Below are positions 27,014 to 36,697 of a stretch of DNA of 64,000 nt, piece after piece (positions within the stretch are counted from its first letter, which is position 1; the number at the start of each line of letters is the position of its first letter). Origin of the DNA: Mayfieldus sp963772265 (GTDB lineage Bacteria; Actinomycetota; Thermoleophilia; Solirubrobacterales; 70-9); the NCBI GenBank assembly GCA_963772265.1, contig CAVYWS010000005.1:124001-188000 (forward strand). The letters are read 5' to 3'. The notes below the pieces were generated by a model that saw only the letters and a program-made list of their open reading frames with translations, made no database searches and was not told the DNA's origin. A program made the position numbers and the translations under genes.

Positions 27014-27838
27014 ATGGAGACGATAGAGCGGATTCGGAGCGCGACCTTCACGCTGACCCGGCGTGGCTACGACAGGCGTGAGGTCGACGCCTATCTGTCG
27101 AAGCTGGCCGACTGGCTTGAGGGTGGCGGTGCAAATCAGGTGGAGTCGGGCAACGCGCGGCAATACCTCGAGGAGATTGGTCGCAAGACTTCGAAGGTCC
27201 TGACCGCGGCCCAGGAAGCCGCGGACTCGATCCGCGCCGAGGCGCAGACCGAGGCGCGGCAGATCACCGAGTCGGCGCGGGGACAGGTCGAATCGACCAA
27301 GATCGCCGCCGACCAGTACGCGAAGAAGGTTCGCGACGAGGCGGCAGCCCTCTCAGGCAAGGCCCGCACGGAGGCCGAAGCCGAGGCGAACCAGATTCGC
27401 GAGGCGGCGCAGGGGCACTCGGCGCGGGTTCGCCAGGAAGGTGAGGCCCACGCGACAAAGGTCCGCGACGAGGCCGATGCCTACGTCAAGCGGATCCGCG
27501 AGGAGGCCGAGGCCGAGAGCTCCAAGCAGCTCGAGGAGGCAAATGCCAAGTCGATTGCGATGGTCGAAGAGGCAACCAAGCGGCGGCGCGAGATCGAGAG
27601 CGTGATCGCCGACCTGCAGACGCGGCGCGAGGCGGTCGTCAGCGGGCTGGAGAAGCTGTCGAACCAGCTTGCCGGCGCCGCCAGCTCGGGCAAGGAGCTG
27701 AGCGGGCCGCCGGCCTCGCAGCCGGCGCCCGAGCCGCAGCGGCAGGACCAGCCTCCGCAGGCCCCCCCGGCCAGCGCACCTCCGCCGACCAGCAACGGCG
27801 CGCCGGACAGCAGCCCACAGGCCCCGAACAGGCAGTGA
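27014..27838 (+). CDS. DivIVA-domain coiled-coil protein
   Basis: 274 residues from ATG 27014 behind a GAGGAGGGA ribosome site. The N-terminal DivIVA motif (IRSATFTLTRRGYDRREVDAY) is followed by about 190 residues of Ala/Glu/Arg-rich coiled coil and a Pro/Gln-rich disordered tail (from about residue 232). DivIVA proteins bind curved membrane and organise polar growth or septation. The TGA overlaps the GTG of the acyl-CoA carboxylase gene, so both are translationally coupled. Confidence 0.85.
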   Translation: METIERIRSATFTLTRRGYDRREVDAYLSKLADWLEGGGANQVESGNARQYLEEIGRKTSKVLTAAQEAADSIRAEAQTEARQITESARGQVESTKIAADQYAKKVRDEAAALSGKARTEAEAEANQIREAAQGHSARVRQEGEAHATKVRDEADAYVKRIREEAEAESSKQLEEANAKSIAMVEEATKRRREIESVIADLQTRREAVVSGLEKLSNQLAGAASSGKELSGPPASQPAPEPQRQDQPPQAPPASAPPPTSNGAPDSSPQAPNRQ

Positions 27839-29355
27839 CCGACCTCCGACCGGCGCTCGAGGCGGCGCTGGCCGGCGGTCCACAGCGGCATCAGGAAAAA
27901 CTCGCGGAGCAGCGCAAGCTGCCTGTGCGCGAGCGCGTCCAGCGCCTGGTTGATCCCGAGTCCTTCTCCGAGGAGGGCCTGCTCGCGAACTGGGAGCAGG
28001 AGGGCCTCGGCGCCGACGGCGTGGTGACCGGGCTGGCTCTGATCGGCGGGCAGCGGGTTGCCCTGATGGCCAACGACCCCACGGTCAAGGCAGGGTCGTG
28101 GGGACCGAAGACGGTCGAGAAGATCCTGCGGGTCCAGGAGCGCGCCCTCGCCCTCCAGGTTCCGATCGTCTACCTGGTCGACTCCGCCGGGGCAAGGATC
28201 ACCGACCAGGTGCAGATGTTCCCCGGGCGCCGCGGTGCCGGGCGGATCTTCTACAACGAGGTCCGCCTCTCGGGCCAGGTTCCCCAGGTCTGCCTGCTCT
28301 TCGGCCCCAGCGCCGCCGGCGGCGCCTACATCCCCGCCTTCTGCGACGTCGTGATCATGCACGAAGGCAACGCCTCGATGTACCTGGGCTCACCGCGGAT
28401 GGCGGAGATGGTGATCGGCGAGAAGGTGACCCTGGAGGAGATGGGCGGCGCCAAGATGCACACCTCGGTTTCCGGCTGCGGCCACTTTCTCTGCAGCAGC
28501 GATGAGGAGATGATCGACCTCGGCCGCCGCTACATGTCCTACATGCCGCTCAACTGGCGCGAGCAGCCACCTGCCGCGCCCCCGGCCGAGCCGTCGTCGC
28601 GCGAGCCGATCGGCGAGATCGTCCCCGCCGACGAGAACCAGATCTTCGACATGAAGCAGCTGCTCGACGCGCTGCTCGACGCCGACTCTTTCCTCGAGGT
28701 CCACGCCCGCTGGGCCAAGGAGCTGATCGTCGGCTATGCCCGTCTCGACGGCCGTGCGATCGGCGTCGTCGCGAACCAGCCCAAGCAGACCGGGGGGGTG
28801 CTGTTCGTCGACTCGGCGGACAAGGCGGCCCGCTTCATCCAGACCTGCAACGCCTTCAACCTGCCGCTGCTGTTCCTCGCCGACGTCCCCGGGTTCATGA
28901 TCGGGGCCAAGGTCGAGCGCGAGGGGATCATCCGGCACGGGGCGAAGATGATCAGCGCCGTTTCGGAGGCGACGGTGCCGAAGATCTCGGTGATCGTTCG
29001 CAAGGCCTACGGCGCCGGGCTCTACGCGATGGCGGGCCCCGCGTTCGAGCCTGACTGCTGCATCGCCCTGCCGACGGCCTCGATCGCGGTGATGGGCCCG
29101 CAGGCCGCGATCAACGCCGTCTTCTACAACCAGATCCAGGCGATCGAGGACCCGCAGGAGCGGGAGCGCTTCGTGGCCGAGAAGCGCCGCGAGTACGCCG
29201 AGGACATCGACATCCTTCACCTCGCCTCGGAGCTGATCGTCGACGCGATCGTTCAGCCCGACGACCTGCGAGGCGAGCTGATCCGGCGCTTCGGCCACGC
29301 CGAGGGCAAGCGGCGCGGCTTCGCCGAGCGGCGCAATCCGGTCACCCCGGCGTGA
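27835..29355 (+). CDS. Acyl-CoA carboxylase, carboxyltransferase (beta) subunit
   Basis: 506 residues from GTG 27835. Crotonase-like carboxyltransferase halves are both present: VYLVDSAGARITDQVQMFPG, FGPSAAGGAYIPAFCD and, in the second half, ADVPGFMIGAKVEREGIIRH and RKAYGAGLYAMAG. The sequence type is close to methylcrotonyl- or propionyl-CoA carboxylase beta chains. No biotin carboxylase or biotin carrier gene lies in the window. It is coupled to a DivIVA gene upstream and to nfo downstream by 4-bp overlaps. Confidence 0.9.
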   Translation: MTDLRPALEAALAGGPQRHQEKLAEQRKLPVRERVQRLVDPESFSEEGLLANWEQEGLGADGVVTGLALIGGQRVALMANDPTVKAGSWGPKTVEKILRVQERALALQVPIVYLVDSAGARITDQVQMFPGRRGAGRIFYNEVRLSGQVPQVCLLFGPSAAGGAYIPAFCDVVIMHEGNASMYLGSPRMAEMVIGEKVTLEEMGGAKMHTSVSGCGHFLCSSDEEMIDLGRRYMSYMPLNWREQPPAAPPAEPSSREPIGEIVPADENQIFDMKQLLDALLDADSFLEVHARWAKELIVGYARLDGRAIGVVANQPKQTGGVLFVDSADKAARFIQTCNAFNLPLLFLADVPGFMIGAKVEREGIIRHGAKMISAVSEATVPKISVIVRKAYGAGLYAMAGPAFEPDCCIALPTASIAVMGPQAAINAVFYNQIQAIEDPQERERFVAEKRREYAEDIDILHLASELIVDAIVQPDDLRGELIRRFGHAEGKRRGFAERRNPVTPA

Positions 29356-30119
29356 GCGTCGGGGCGCATGTCGCGCCCGACCGGCCGCTGCAGGCCGCCG
29401 AGGAGCTGGGCGCTGACTGCGTCCAGGTCTTCCTCTCCGACCCGCAGGGGTGGAAGAAGCCGCCGCCACGCGACGACGCCGCGGAGCTGCGCAGCTCCAA
29501 GCTCCCGCTCTACGTCCACGCGCCCTACCTGATCAACGTCTGCTCGCCGCGCAACAACGTCCGCTACGGCTCGCGCAAGATCCTCCAGCAGACCTGCGAG
29601 GCGGCCGCGGAGGTCGGCGCCGCGGCGGTGATCGTCCATGCCGGCTACGCCGAGGACGGGATCGCCGAGGGTGTGGGCCGCTGGGGACGCACCCTGGAGA
29701 TGCTCGAATCGAGCGTCCCGGTCCTGATCGAGAACACCGCCGGCGGCGAGAACGCGGTCGCCAGACGCTTCGACGCTCTGGCCCAGCTCTGGGAGGTGGT
29801 CTGCGGAGCTGACCCGGCGGCGGAGATCGGCTTCTGCTTCGACACCTGCCACGCCCACGCCGCCGGTGAGGAGCTCGGCGACGCGGTCGACCGGGTGCTC
29901 GAGATCGTCGGCACGATCGACCTGCTCCACGCAAACGACTCGCGCGACCCGCCGGGCACCGGTGCCGACCGCCACGCCAACCTCGGCGCCGGCGAGATCG
30001 GGGAGGATCTGCTGCGCGAGATGATCCGCGCCGCAGGGCCGCCGGTCGTGGTCGAGACCCCCGGTGGGGTCGAGGAGATGCGCGCCGACATCGAGTTCGT
30101 GCGCGACGCGCTCGGCTAG
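29352..30119 (+). CDS. nfo: Endonuclease IV (AP endonuclease)
   Basis: 255 residues from GTG 29352, overlapping the carboxylase stop. The metal-ligand motifs of the family are in order: YVHAPYLINVCSP, VIVHAGYAEDG, LIENTAGGENA, FCFDTCHAHAAGEEL, HANDSRDPPGTGADRHANLG and VVVETPGG. It cuts the backbone 5' of abasic sites in base excision repair. Five bp separate it from the ABC transporter genes, so a long operon from 27014 to 31584 is likely. Confidence 0.93.
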   Translation: MSVGAHVAPDRPLQAAEELGADCVQVFLSDPQGWKKPPPRDDAAELRSSKLPLYVHAPYLINVCSPRNNVRYGSRKILQQTCEAAAEVGAAAVIVHAGYAEDGIAEGVGRWGRTLEMLESSVPVLIENTAGGENAVARRFDALAQLWEVVCGADPAAEIGFCFDTCHAHAAGEELGDAVDRVLEIVGTIDLLHANDSRDPPGTGADRHANLGAGEIGEDLLREMIRAAGPPVVVETPGGVEEMRADIEFVRDALG

Positions 30120-30124
30120 TCCGA

Positions 30125-30850
30125 ATGGCTGCGAACGCCGCAATCGCTGTCGATCGGCTCCAGGTCAGGCGCGGCGGCCGGGTCGTCCTCCGCAATCTCT
30201 CCCTCAGCGTGGACGCGGGCCGCGTCACCGGGCTGCTCGGGCCGAGCGGCTGCGGGAAGACGACGCTGATGCGGTCGATCGTCGGGGTGCAGATCGTCGA
30301 GTCCGGAGAGGTGACCGTGCTGGGGGAGCGCGCGGGTTCGCCGGCGCTGCGACCCAGGGTCGGGTACGTGACCCAGGCGCCTTCCGTCTACGCGGACCTG
30401 AGCGTGCGCGAGAACCTGCGCTACTTCGCCCGGGTGCTCGGGGTCGAGGGCGACCGGATCGAGCGGACGATCTCCACCGTTGCGCTGGAGGAGCATGCCG
30501 ACCAGGTCGTCGGCGACCTCTCCGGCGGCGAGTGGGCTCGCGCATCGCTGGCAACGGCGCTGCTCGGCGAGCCTCCGGTGCTGGTCCTCGACGAGCCCAC
30601 GGTGGGGCTCGACCCGGTGCTGCGGCGGGACCTCTGGGCAACCTTCGCGGAGCTGGCGGCGACCGGGGTGACGCTGCTGGTCTCAAGCCACGTGATGGAC
30701 GAGGCCGAGCATTGCGATCAGCTGCTGCTGATGCGCGAAGGCGAGATCCTCGCCGACGAGACCCCCGACGTGCTGCGGTCGCGGACCGGCGAGAGCGACC
30801 TCGACGAGGCGTTTCTGGCTCTGATTCGGCAGGCCGGGGAGAGCCCGTGA
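30125..30850 (+). CDS. ABC exporter ATP-binding protein
   Basis: 241 residues. Walker A GPSGCGKTT (about residues 39-47), Q-loop VTQAPSVYADLSV, signature LSGGEWARASLATAL, Walker B VLVLDEPT and switch His in LLVSSHVMDEAEH. Typical of ABC-2 type export systems (drug or lipid). The stop overlaps the start of the permease gene. Confidence 0.92.
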   Translation: MAANAAIAVDRLQVRRGGRVVLRNLSLSVDAGRVTGLLGPSGCGKTTLMRSIVGVQIVESGEVTVLGERAGSPALRPRVGYVTQAPSVYADLSVRENLRYFARVLGVEGDRIERTISTVALEEHADQVVGDLSGGEWARASLATALLGEPPVLVLDEPTVGLDPVLRRDLWATFAELAATGVTLLVSSHVMDEAEHCDQLLLMREGEILADETPDVLRSRTGESDLDEAFLALIRQAGESP

Positions 30851-31584
30851 GCCCGCGCATCACCTCGGCGACCGCCCTGCGGGTGCTGACGCAGCTGCGC
30901 CGGGATCCTCGCACGCTGGTTCTGCTGATGGGCGTGCCGCCGTTTCTGCTCACCCTGCTCAAGGGCGCCTATCACCACGATCCGGCCACTTTCCAGCACA
31001 TCGGTGGCCCGCTGGTGGGGCTGTTCCCGTTCATCACCATGTTCGTCGTCACCTCGATCACGATGCTGCGCGAGCGGACCACCGGGACGCTTGAGCGTCT
31101 GATGACGATGCCGCTGGCGAAGCTGGACCTGCTGCTCGGCTACGGGCTGGCGTTCGCAGTGGTCGCCACGGTGCAGGCGGTGATCACCTCGACGGTGGCC
31201 TTCGGGCTGCTCGACCTCAACGTCGCCGGTTCGGCGGTGCTGGTCGCGGCGTTAGCCGTAGGCAACGCGCTGCTCGGCATGTCGCTGGGCCTCTTCGTCA
31301 GCGCCTTCGCCCGCACCGAGTTTCAGGCCGTTCAGTTCATGCCCGCACTGGTAACGCCGCAGCTGATCCTCTGCGGGCTCTTCGTCGCCCGCGACGAGAT
31401 GGCCGGAGTGCTGAACGCCATCTCCTACACGATGCCCCTCACCTACGCCTACGAGGCCCTCTCCAGGGTGACCACCGAGGGATCACTCGGGAGCCGGGGG
31501 GCCGTGGACGTTGCGGTGACGGCCGGGGTGACCCTGCTGTCGCTGGCGCTGGGTGCCGTGACCCTGCGCCGCCGCACCCACTGA
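30847..31584 (+). CDS. ABC-2 type permease
   Basis: 245 residues from GTG 30847, overlapping the ATPase stop (GTGA). Six hydrophobic segments and the ABC-2 hallmark LRERTTGTLERLMTMPLAKLDL after the second. The last loop has QFMPALVTPQLILCGLFV and ISYTMPLTYAYEAL. Forms an inner-membrane exporter with the ATPase upstream; substrate unknown. Confidence 0.9.
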   Translation: MSPRITSATALRVLTQLRRDPRTLVLLMGVPPFLLTLLKGAYHHDPATFQHIGGPLVGLFPFITMFVVTSITMLRERTTGTLERLMTMPLAKLDLLLGYGLAFAVVATVQAVITSTVAFGLLDLNVAGSAVLVAALAVGNALLGMSLGLFVSAFARTEFQAVQFMPALVTPQLILCGLFVARDEMAGVLNAISYTMPLTYAYEALSRVTTEGSLGSRGAVDVAVTAGVTLLSLALGAVTLRRRTH

Positions 31585-31718
31585 GCGCCGCCGCTCGCTG
31601 ACCGCCGCGGATCAGTGGCTCGGCTAATCGCCCGACCTAGTTGATTTCGGGGTCGTCCGGCAAGACGCTCCTGCCGATAGCTCCGCAGGCGTGAATTGAG
31701 CGTCCCGATCGAACCCTG

Positions 31719-33465
31719 ATGCTTGAGCTGGCCCCCAACTTCGACCCTCCCCTCAAGGACCGTCTCCGGTTCACCTCCGGCACCTCGAGTCTGCGCATAG
31801 TCGAGGACAAGGCGCTGATGGCGCGCACCTTCGCCTACCTGTTCGGAATCGGCGGAACCCTGGCGCTGGCGACCCTGCTGCTCCCCGGAGACACCGGGCG
31901 CGCCGAGATCCCGTTCGCGGGGGTGGCCGTCGAGGCGTACCTGACCGCGGCCCTGTTCATACTCGCCTACGACCGGCTGCCGCTTTGGCTGTTCCGGGTC
32001 TCGCCGATGCTCGGCAACCTGCTCGTCGTCCTGGCGATCGTCTTCGGCGGGACCGAGGCGGTGGCTGCCTACGCGCTCTTCTACTTCTGGGTCGCGCTCG
32101 CGGCCTTCTATTTCTTCGAGCTCCGCTGGGCGATGATCTGCGGCGCCGTCGCCAGCCTCTCCTATGCGGCAGTGCTCGTGCTTCGCCCCGAGGTCGAGCT
32201 GGGCCAGCTCAAGTGGGCGATGCTGACCGGGGGCTTGTTCGTCTCGGGTGTGATCATGGGCCGGCTGCGCGCCCGGGCCGAAGGTCTGGTGACGCAGCTC
32301 TCGCACGCCGCGAGGCTCGATCCGCTGACCGGTCTTCCGAACCGGCGCGAGTTCGACACCAAGCTGCGCCAGGAAGTCGCGCGCTCGGCCCGGGTCGGGA
32401 TCGAGTTCGGGCTGATCCGGCTCGACATCGACCGCTTCCAGCCGATCAACGACAGCGCCGGCCATCACGCCGGCGACCTGCTGCTGGAGCAGGTGTCACA
32501 GCTGATGATCCGCAACGTCCGGGAGAGCGACACAGTCGCGCGGCTGGGCGGTGACGAGTTCGGCGTTCTCGTCCCCGAGGCGGCGCAGGTCGATACCTAT
32601 CTGCTCGCCGAGCGGCTCCGCAAGGCGGTCCGCGACGGGCTTTCGGGCGGCGTCGCACAAGCTCACGCTCAGCGCCGGGGTCGCGATACACGGCCGCCAC
32701 GGCGGCACGCCCCAGGAGCTGACCTCGAGCGCCGAGCAGGCCCTGCTGGCGGCGAAGCGACTGGGCCGCGACCGCACCGTGATCTTCAGCGACGAGGTCG
32801 CGTCGAGCCTGATCGAGCTGGGGGCGGCCAACGAGCTTCCGACCAGCCTCGAGACGATCCTCTCGCTGGCCGAGCTGGTCGACGTCAACCAGATGGGCTC
32901 GGCCCGGCACTCGCAGGTCGTCGGCCGCTATGCCGAGGCGATGGGCGAGCAGATCGGGCTCGGCCCTGACCAGGTCCAGCGCCTGCGCCTGGCCGGAATC
33001 CTTCACGACGTCGGCAAGATCGGGGTGCGAGGATCGATCCTCGCCAAGCCGGGGCCGCTGACGCCGACCGAGATGGAAGAGATGAAGGCCCATCCCGGGA
33101 TCGGGGCGCGGATCGCGCGCAACGCCGGGCTCACCGACATCGCGACCTGGATCGGAGCCCATCACGAGCGCCCAGACGGCAAGGGCTACCCACGCGGAGT
33201 CGGGGAGGGAGAGATCCCGCTGCAGGCGCGGATCCTCGCGGTCGGCGACGCCTACGAGGCGATGACCAACGACCGCGCCTACCGCTCCGCGATGAGCCCC
33301 GAGAAGGCGCGCAGCGAGCTGCGCCAGAACGCCGGCACCCAGTTCGATGCCCGGGTGGTCGAGGCCTTCCTCGCCCTGCTCGACGTCGACGCCTTCGCCG
33401 AGATGAATACGACGAACGGCTCTCAGGCGGCTTCGTCGAGCTTCGAGGCCAGCTCGACGAAGTAG
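31719..33465 (+). CDS. Membrane GGDEF/HD-GYP protein (c-di-GMP synthesis and breakdown), one frameshift
   Basis: About 580 residues. Six hydrophobic segments (residues 40-190), then GGDEF: DPLTGLPNRREFD, RLDIDRFQPINDSAGHHAGD and RLGGDEFG, with the inhibitory I-site RESD exactly five residues before GGDEF. After a base shift near 32650 the frame continues as LTLSAGVAIHGRHG to an HD-GYP domain with ILHDVGKIGVR and the canonical HHERPDGKGYP. Cyclase and phosphodiesterase motifs both look intact, so it may be a bifunctional c-di-GMP enzyme. The end overlaps the convergent synthetase gene by 43 bp. Confidence 0.85.
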
Positions 33466-35413
33466 TCGAGCGCCGCCGGGTTGGCGAGCGAGTCGCGGCT
33501 CGCCGCCTTCTCCGCCGGGGTGCCGGTGAGGATCCGCTTGACCGGGACCTCGAGCACCTTTCCGCTCAGGGTCCGCGGCACCTCGGCGATCCGGTAGACG
33601 GCGTTGGGGACGTGGCGGGGCGAGCAGCGCTCGCGTATCCGCCGCTTGATCTCGGCCTCCAGCTGATCGTCGAGCTCGGCGCCCTCGCGCAGGACCACGA
33701 ACAGCGGCATCCAGCCCTCGGTGCCGGGGCGGGGGATGTCGACGACCAGCGCATCGAGGACCTCGGGGATCGCCTGAACCGCCCGGTAGATCTCGCTGGT
33801 TCCCATCCGCACTCCCTGGCGGTTGATCGTCGAGTCCGAGCGCCCGTAGATCACGGCGGTGCCCCGCGAGGTGATCTCGATCCAGTCGCCGTGGCGCCAG
33901 ACGCCCGGGTAGTGGTCGAAGTAGCTGGCGCGGTAGCGCGAGCCGTCGCCGTCACCCCAGAGGAACAGCGGCATCGAGGGCATCGGCTCGGTGATCACCA
34001 GCTCACCGACCTGGTCGATGACCGGATTGCCGTCCTCGTCGAACGCCTCGATCTTGGCCCCAAGGGCTCGTCCCTGAAGCTCGCCGCGATAGACGGGCAG
34101 AAGGGGAACGCCGCCGACGAAGGCGGTGCAGAGGTCGGTGCCGCCGCTGGTCGAGAACAGCCAGGTTCGCTCGCCGATCTGCTCGTAGACCCAGTCGAAG
34201 CTCTCGGGGGAGAGGGGCGAGCCGGTCGAGCCCACCGATCGCAGCCGCGAGAGGTCTGCGGCTCGCGGCGGGCTGCGACCCCCTCCTTCATGCAGGTGGC
34301 GATGTAGCTGGCGCTGGTCCCGAAGCAGGTGATCTCGGCCCGTTCGGCGAGATCCCAGAGCACGTCCATGTCGGGATGGCCGGGGCTGCCGTCGTAGAGG
34401 ACGATCGCCGCCTCGGTGAGCAGACCCGAGACGAGGAAGTTCCACATCATCCAGCCGGTGGTCGTGAACCAGAAGATCCGGTCGCCGCGCTGCCCGTCGA
34501 GGTGCAGGTGCAGCTTCTTCAGGTGCTCGAGCAGGATCCCGCCATGGCCCTGGACGATTGCCTTCGGCAGGCCGGTGGTGCCGGACGAGTAGAGGATCCA
34601 CAGCGGGTGGTCGAAGGGGACCGGTCTCGAATTCCAGCTCGGCGCCTACGTCGGCGGAGAGCAGCTCGTCCCAGCCGATCGCGCTGCGGGGCAGCGGGAG
34701 GCCCAGGTAGGGCACGACGACGGTGTGCTGCAGCGACGGCATCTGGGCCTGCAGCCCGGCGATCACCTCGCGGCGGTCGAACTCCTTGCCGTTGTAGCTG
34801 TAGCCGTCGACTGCGAGCAGAACCTTGGGCTCGATCTGAGCGAATCGATCGACCACGCTCTCGGGCCCGAAGTCGGGCGAGCAGCTCGACCAGGTCGCGC
34901 CGATGCTCGCCGTGGCGAGGAAGGCGATCACCGCCTCGGGGATGTTCGGCAGGTACGCGGCGACACGGTCGCCGCGCTTGACACCGCGGCTCGCGCAGTC
35001 CGGCCGCCACCTGCGCGACCTGCTGGCGCAGCTCGGCCCAGGTCAGCCGATCCGAGCTCGCGCAGCTCCGATGCGTGCAGGATCGCGATCTCGTCGTCGG
35101 CCTTTCCGCGGAATAGATGCTCGGCGTAGTTGAGCTCGGCGCCCGGGAACCAGCGCGCCCCGGGCATCGTCCGCTCGGCGAGGACATCGGAGTGGGGGGT
35201 GGGCGAGGAGACGCCGAAGTAGGCCCAAATCGAGGCCCAGAAGTCCTCCAGCTCGGTCACCGACCACTCCCACAGCGGCCCGTAGCCGTCGAAGCTCAGC
35301 CCGCGCTCCTTCTCGAGCCAGCGCATGTAGCGAGTCATCGCCGAGCGCTCTACCAGCTCCGGCGGTGGCTCCCAGAGCAGCTCTCCGGCTCGACCGGCTG
35401 TCGCCTCCTCCAT
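33423..35413 (-). CDS. Acetoacetyl-CoA synthetase (frameshifted)
   Basis: About 650 residues with an N-terminal ACAS_N segment (RYMRWLEKERGLSF, ELEDFWASIWAYFGV, MPGARWFPGAELNYAEHLF), the adenylation core FLATASIGATWSSCSPDFG, and a C-terminal domain with RSDSTINRQGVRMGTSEIYR and RTLSGKVLEVPVKRIL (the Lys acetylation and adenylation region). WSSCSPDFG and the long N-terminus separate AacS from acetyl-CoA synthetase. At least three shifts (about 34270-34290, 34625, 35000-35060). It converts acetoacetate to acetoacetyl-CoA and would use the product of HMG-CoA lyase. Confidence 0.85.
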
Positions 35414-35423
35414 CTCGGGAGGC

Positions 35424-36677
35424 TTATATCACTGGGTCGTTCGGCGGCCCATCAGCCTTCGATGGGGCCGCCGTGCGCCCGACGTCGCGGTCGATCTGCC
35501 GCGCCAGCTCGAGCGTGAAGTCAACGGCCCGGGTCATCGCGTCCTCGTCGAGCTGCTCGGGTGTGTCGGCGTGGGTGTGGTAGTAGGGCGCGAGGACTCC
35601 GTCGCGCGCGCCGAGGATCGAGATCGCGCGCAGGCCCCGAATGCAGGCTGGCAGGGCGTCGGTGTGCAGGGCCAGACGCAGTGGCCTTGCGCGGTAGCGG
35701 TTGCCGTCCTCGCGATCGGCGGCGGCGATCGCGTCGCAGAGCTCGAACAGGCGCTTGTCCATTCGGTAGCTGACCAGCGCACCCTCGCTCGCGAGGTAAT
35801 GGGGGTCGCCGTAGGAGACCGAGTCGAGGTTGACGAAGTAGGTGCTCTTCGGGTCGAGCTCCTTGCGGTGTGCCGTGACCCAACGTGCCATGCCGACGGC
35901 ATTGGGCTCTTCGGATCCCGGTAGGACGACCCAGACGTCGAGGTTGCGCGGAGGCTGCTGATCGAGCTCCTGCGCGACCGAGAGGATGGCGGCGACCCCG
36001 GAGGCGTTGTCGTAGGCGCCGGGGACGACGCCCGAGAGCGCGATGTCGACCGCCAGGGCGATGCCGACAAGCAGCAGGGCGGTGGGGAAGAGCTGCGCGA
36101 TCGCGAGCCAGACCGCATCGAGGCCCGCCAGCCGCAGGCCCGTGATCACGAGCAGGGGAACGATGCCGCCCCAGAAGAAGATGCGTATGGGGCCGAGCAG
36201 GACGCGAGCCGGCTCGGGAAGTCGTTGGACGCCGGCGACGCTGCGCGGTCCGAAGACGAGGCCGGTCTTGGCGGCGTCGTAGTGGGCGCTGAGGATCAAG
36301 CGGGCCGGAGCGCCCGGGTTGCGGCCTGGCGAGACGACGTTCTGGGAGGCACGGCGGAAGAACAGGCGCCGGATCAGGTACAGGCGCGTGTTCTGATCGA
36401 GATAGAGCGAGGTTGCGGCGAAGAGGACGAGCACGAATCCGAGCGCGGGAACGGCGAGCGCCAGCAACGAGCCGGCGAGCGCGAGCACGACGTGAGCCGC
36501 CATCGCCAGCGAGTACTCGGGGTGGACGTAGGTGGGCTCGATCCTCGCCGGGCGCCCGATCCCACGCAGCTGCTCGGCCAGCCAGTTCGCGGCCCTCCGC
36601 TCGGCGTCTGTGCCCGACCAGCGGCCCTCGAACGAGCAGAGCCGTTCGATCAGCTCCCTGCGGTCGGCGGCGTTCAA
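35424..36677 (-). CDS. M28-family zinc exopeptidase with internal membrane segments
   Basis: About 417 residues if started at TTG 36675-36677 (LNAADRRELIERLCSFEGR); the same frame is open to 37142 but upstream residues look non-coding. M28 motifs: RLILSAHYDAAKTG (zinc His/Asp), GAYDNASGVAAILSVAQEL, VVLPGSEEPNAVGM (catalytic Glu pair region), FVNLDSVSYGDPHY and YYHTHADTPEQLDED. Two hydrophobic pairs at about residues 65-105 and 170-220 place it in the membrane. Start codon uncertain; substrate unknown. Confidence 0.78.
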   Translation of the reverse strand: MNAADRRELIERLCSFEGRWSGTDAERRAANWLAEQLRGIGRPARIEPTYVHPEYSLAMAAHVVLALAGSLLALAVPALGFVLVLFAATSLYLDQNTRLYLIRRLFFRRASQNVVSPGRNPGAPARLILSAHYDAAKTGLVFGPRSVAGVQRLPEPARVLLGPIRIFFWGGIVPLLVITGLRLAGLDAVWLAIAQLFPTALLLVGIALAVDIALSGVVPGAYDNASGVAAILSVAQELDQQPPRNLDVWVVLPGSEEPNAVGMARWVTAHRKELDPKSTYFVNLDSVSYGDPHYLASEGALVSYRMDKRLFELCDAIAAADREDGNRYRARPLRLALHTDALPACIRGLRAISILGARDGVLAPYYHTHADTPEQLDEDAMTRAVDFTLELARQIDRDVGRTAAPSKADGPPNDPVI

Positions 36678-36697
36678 GGGGCGGGGATTATCGCCTG

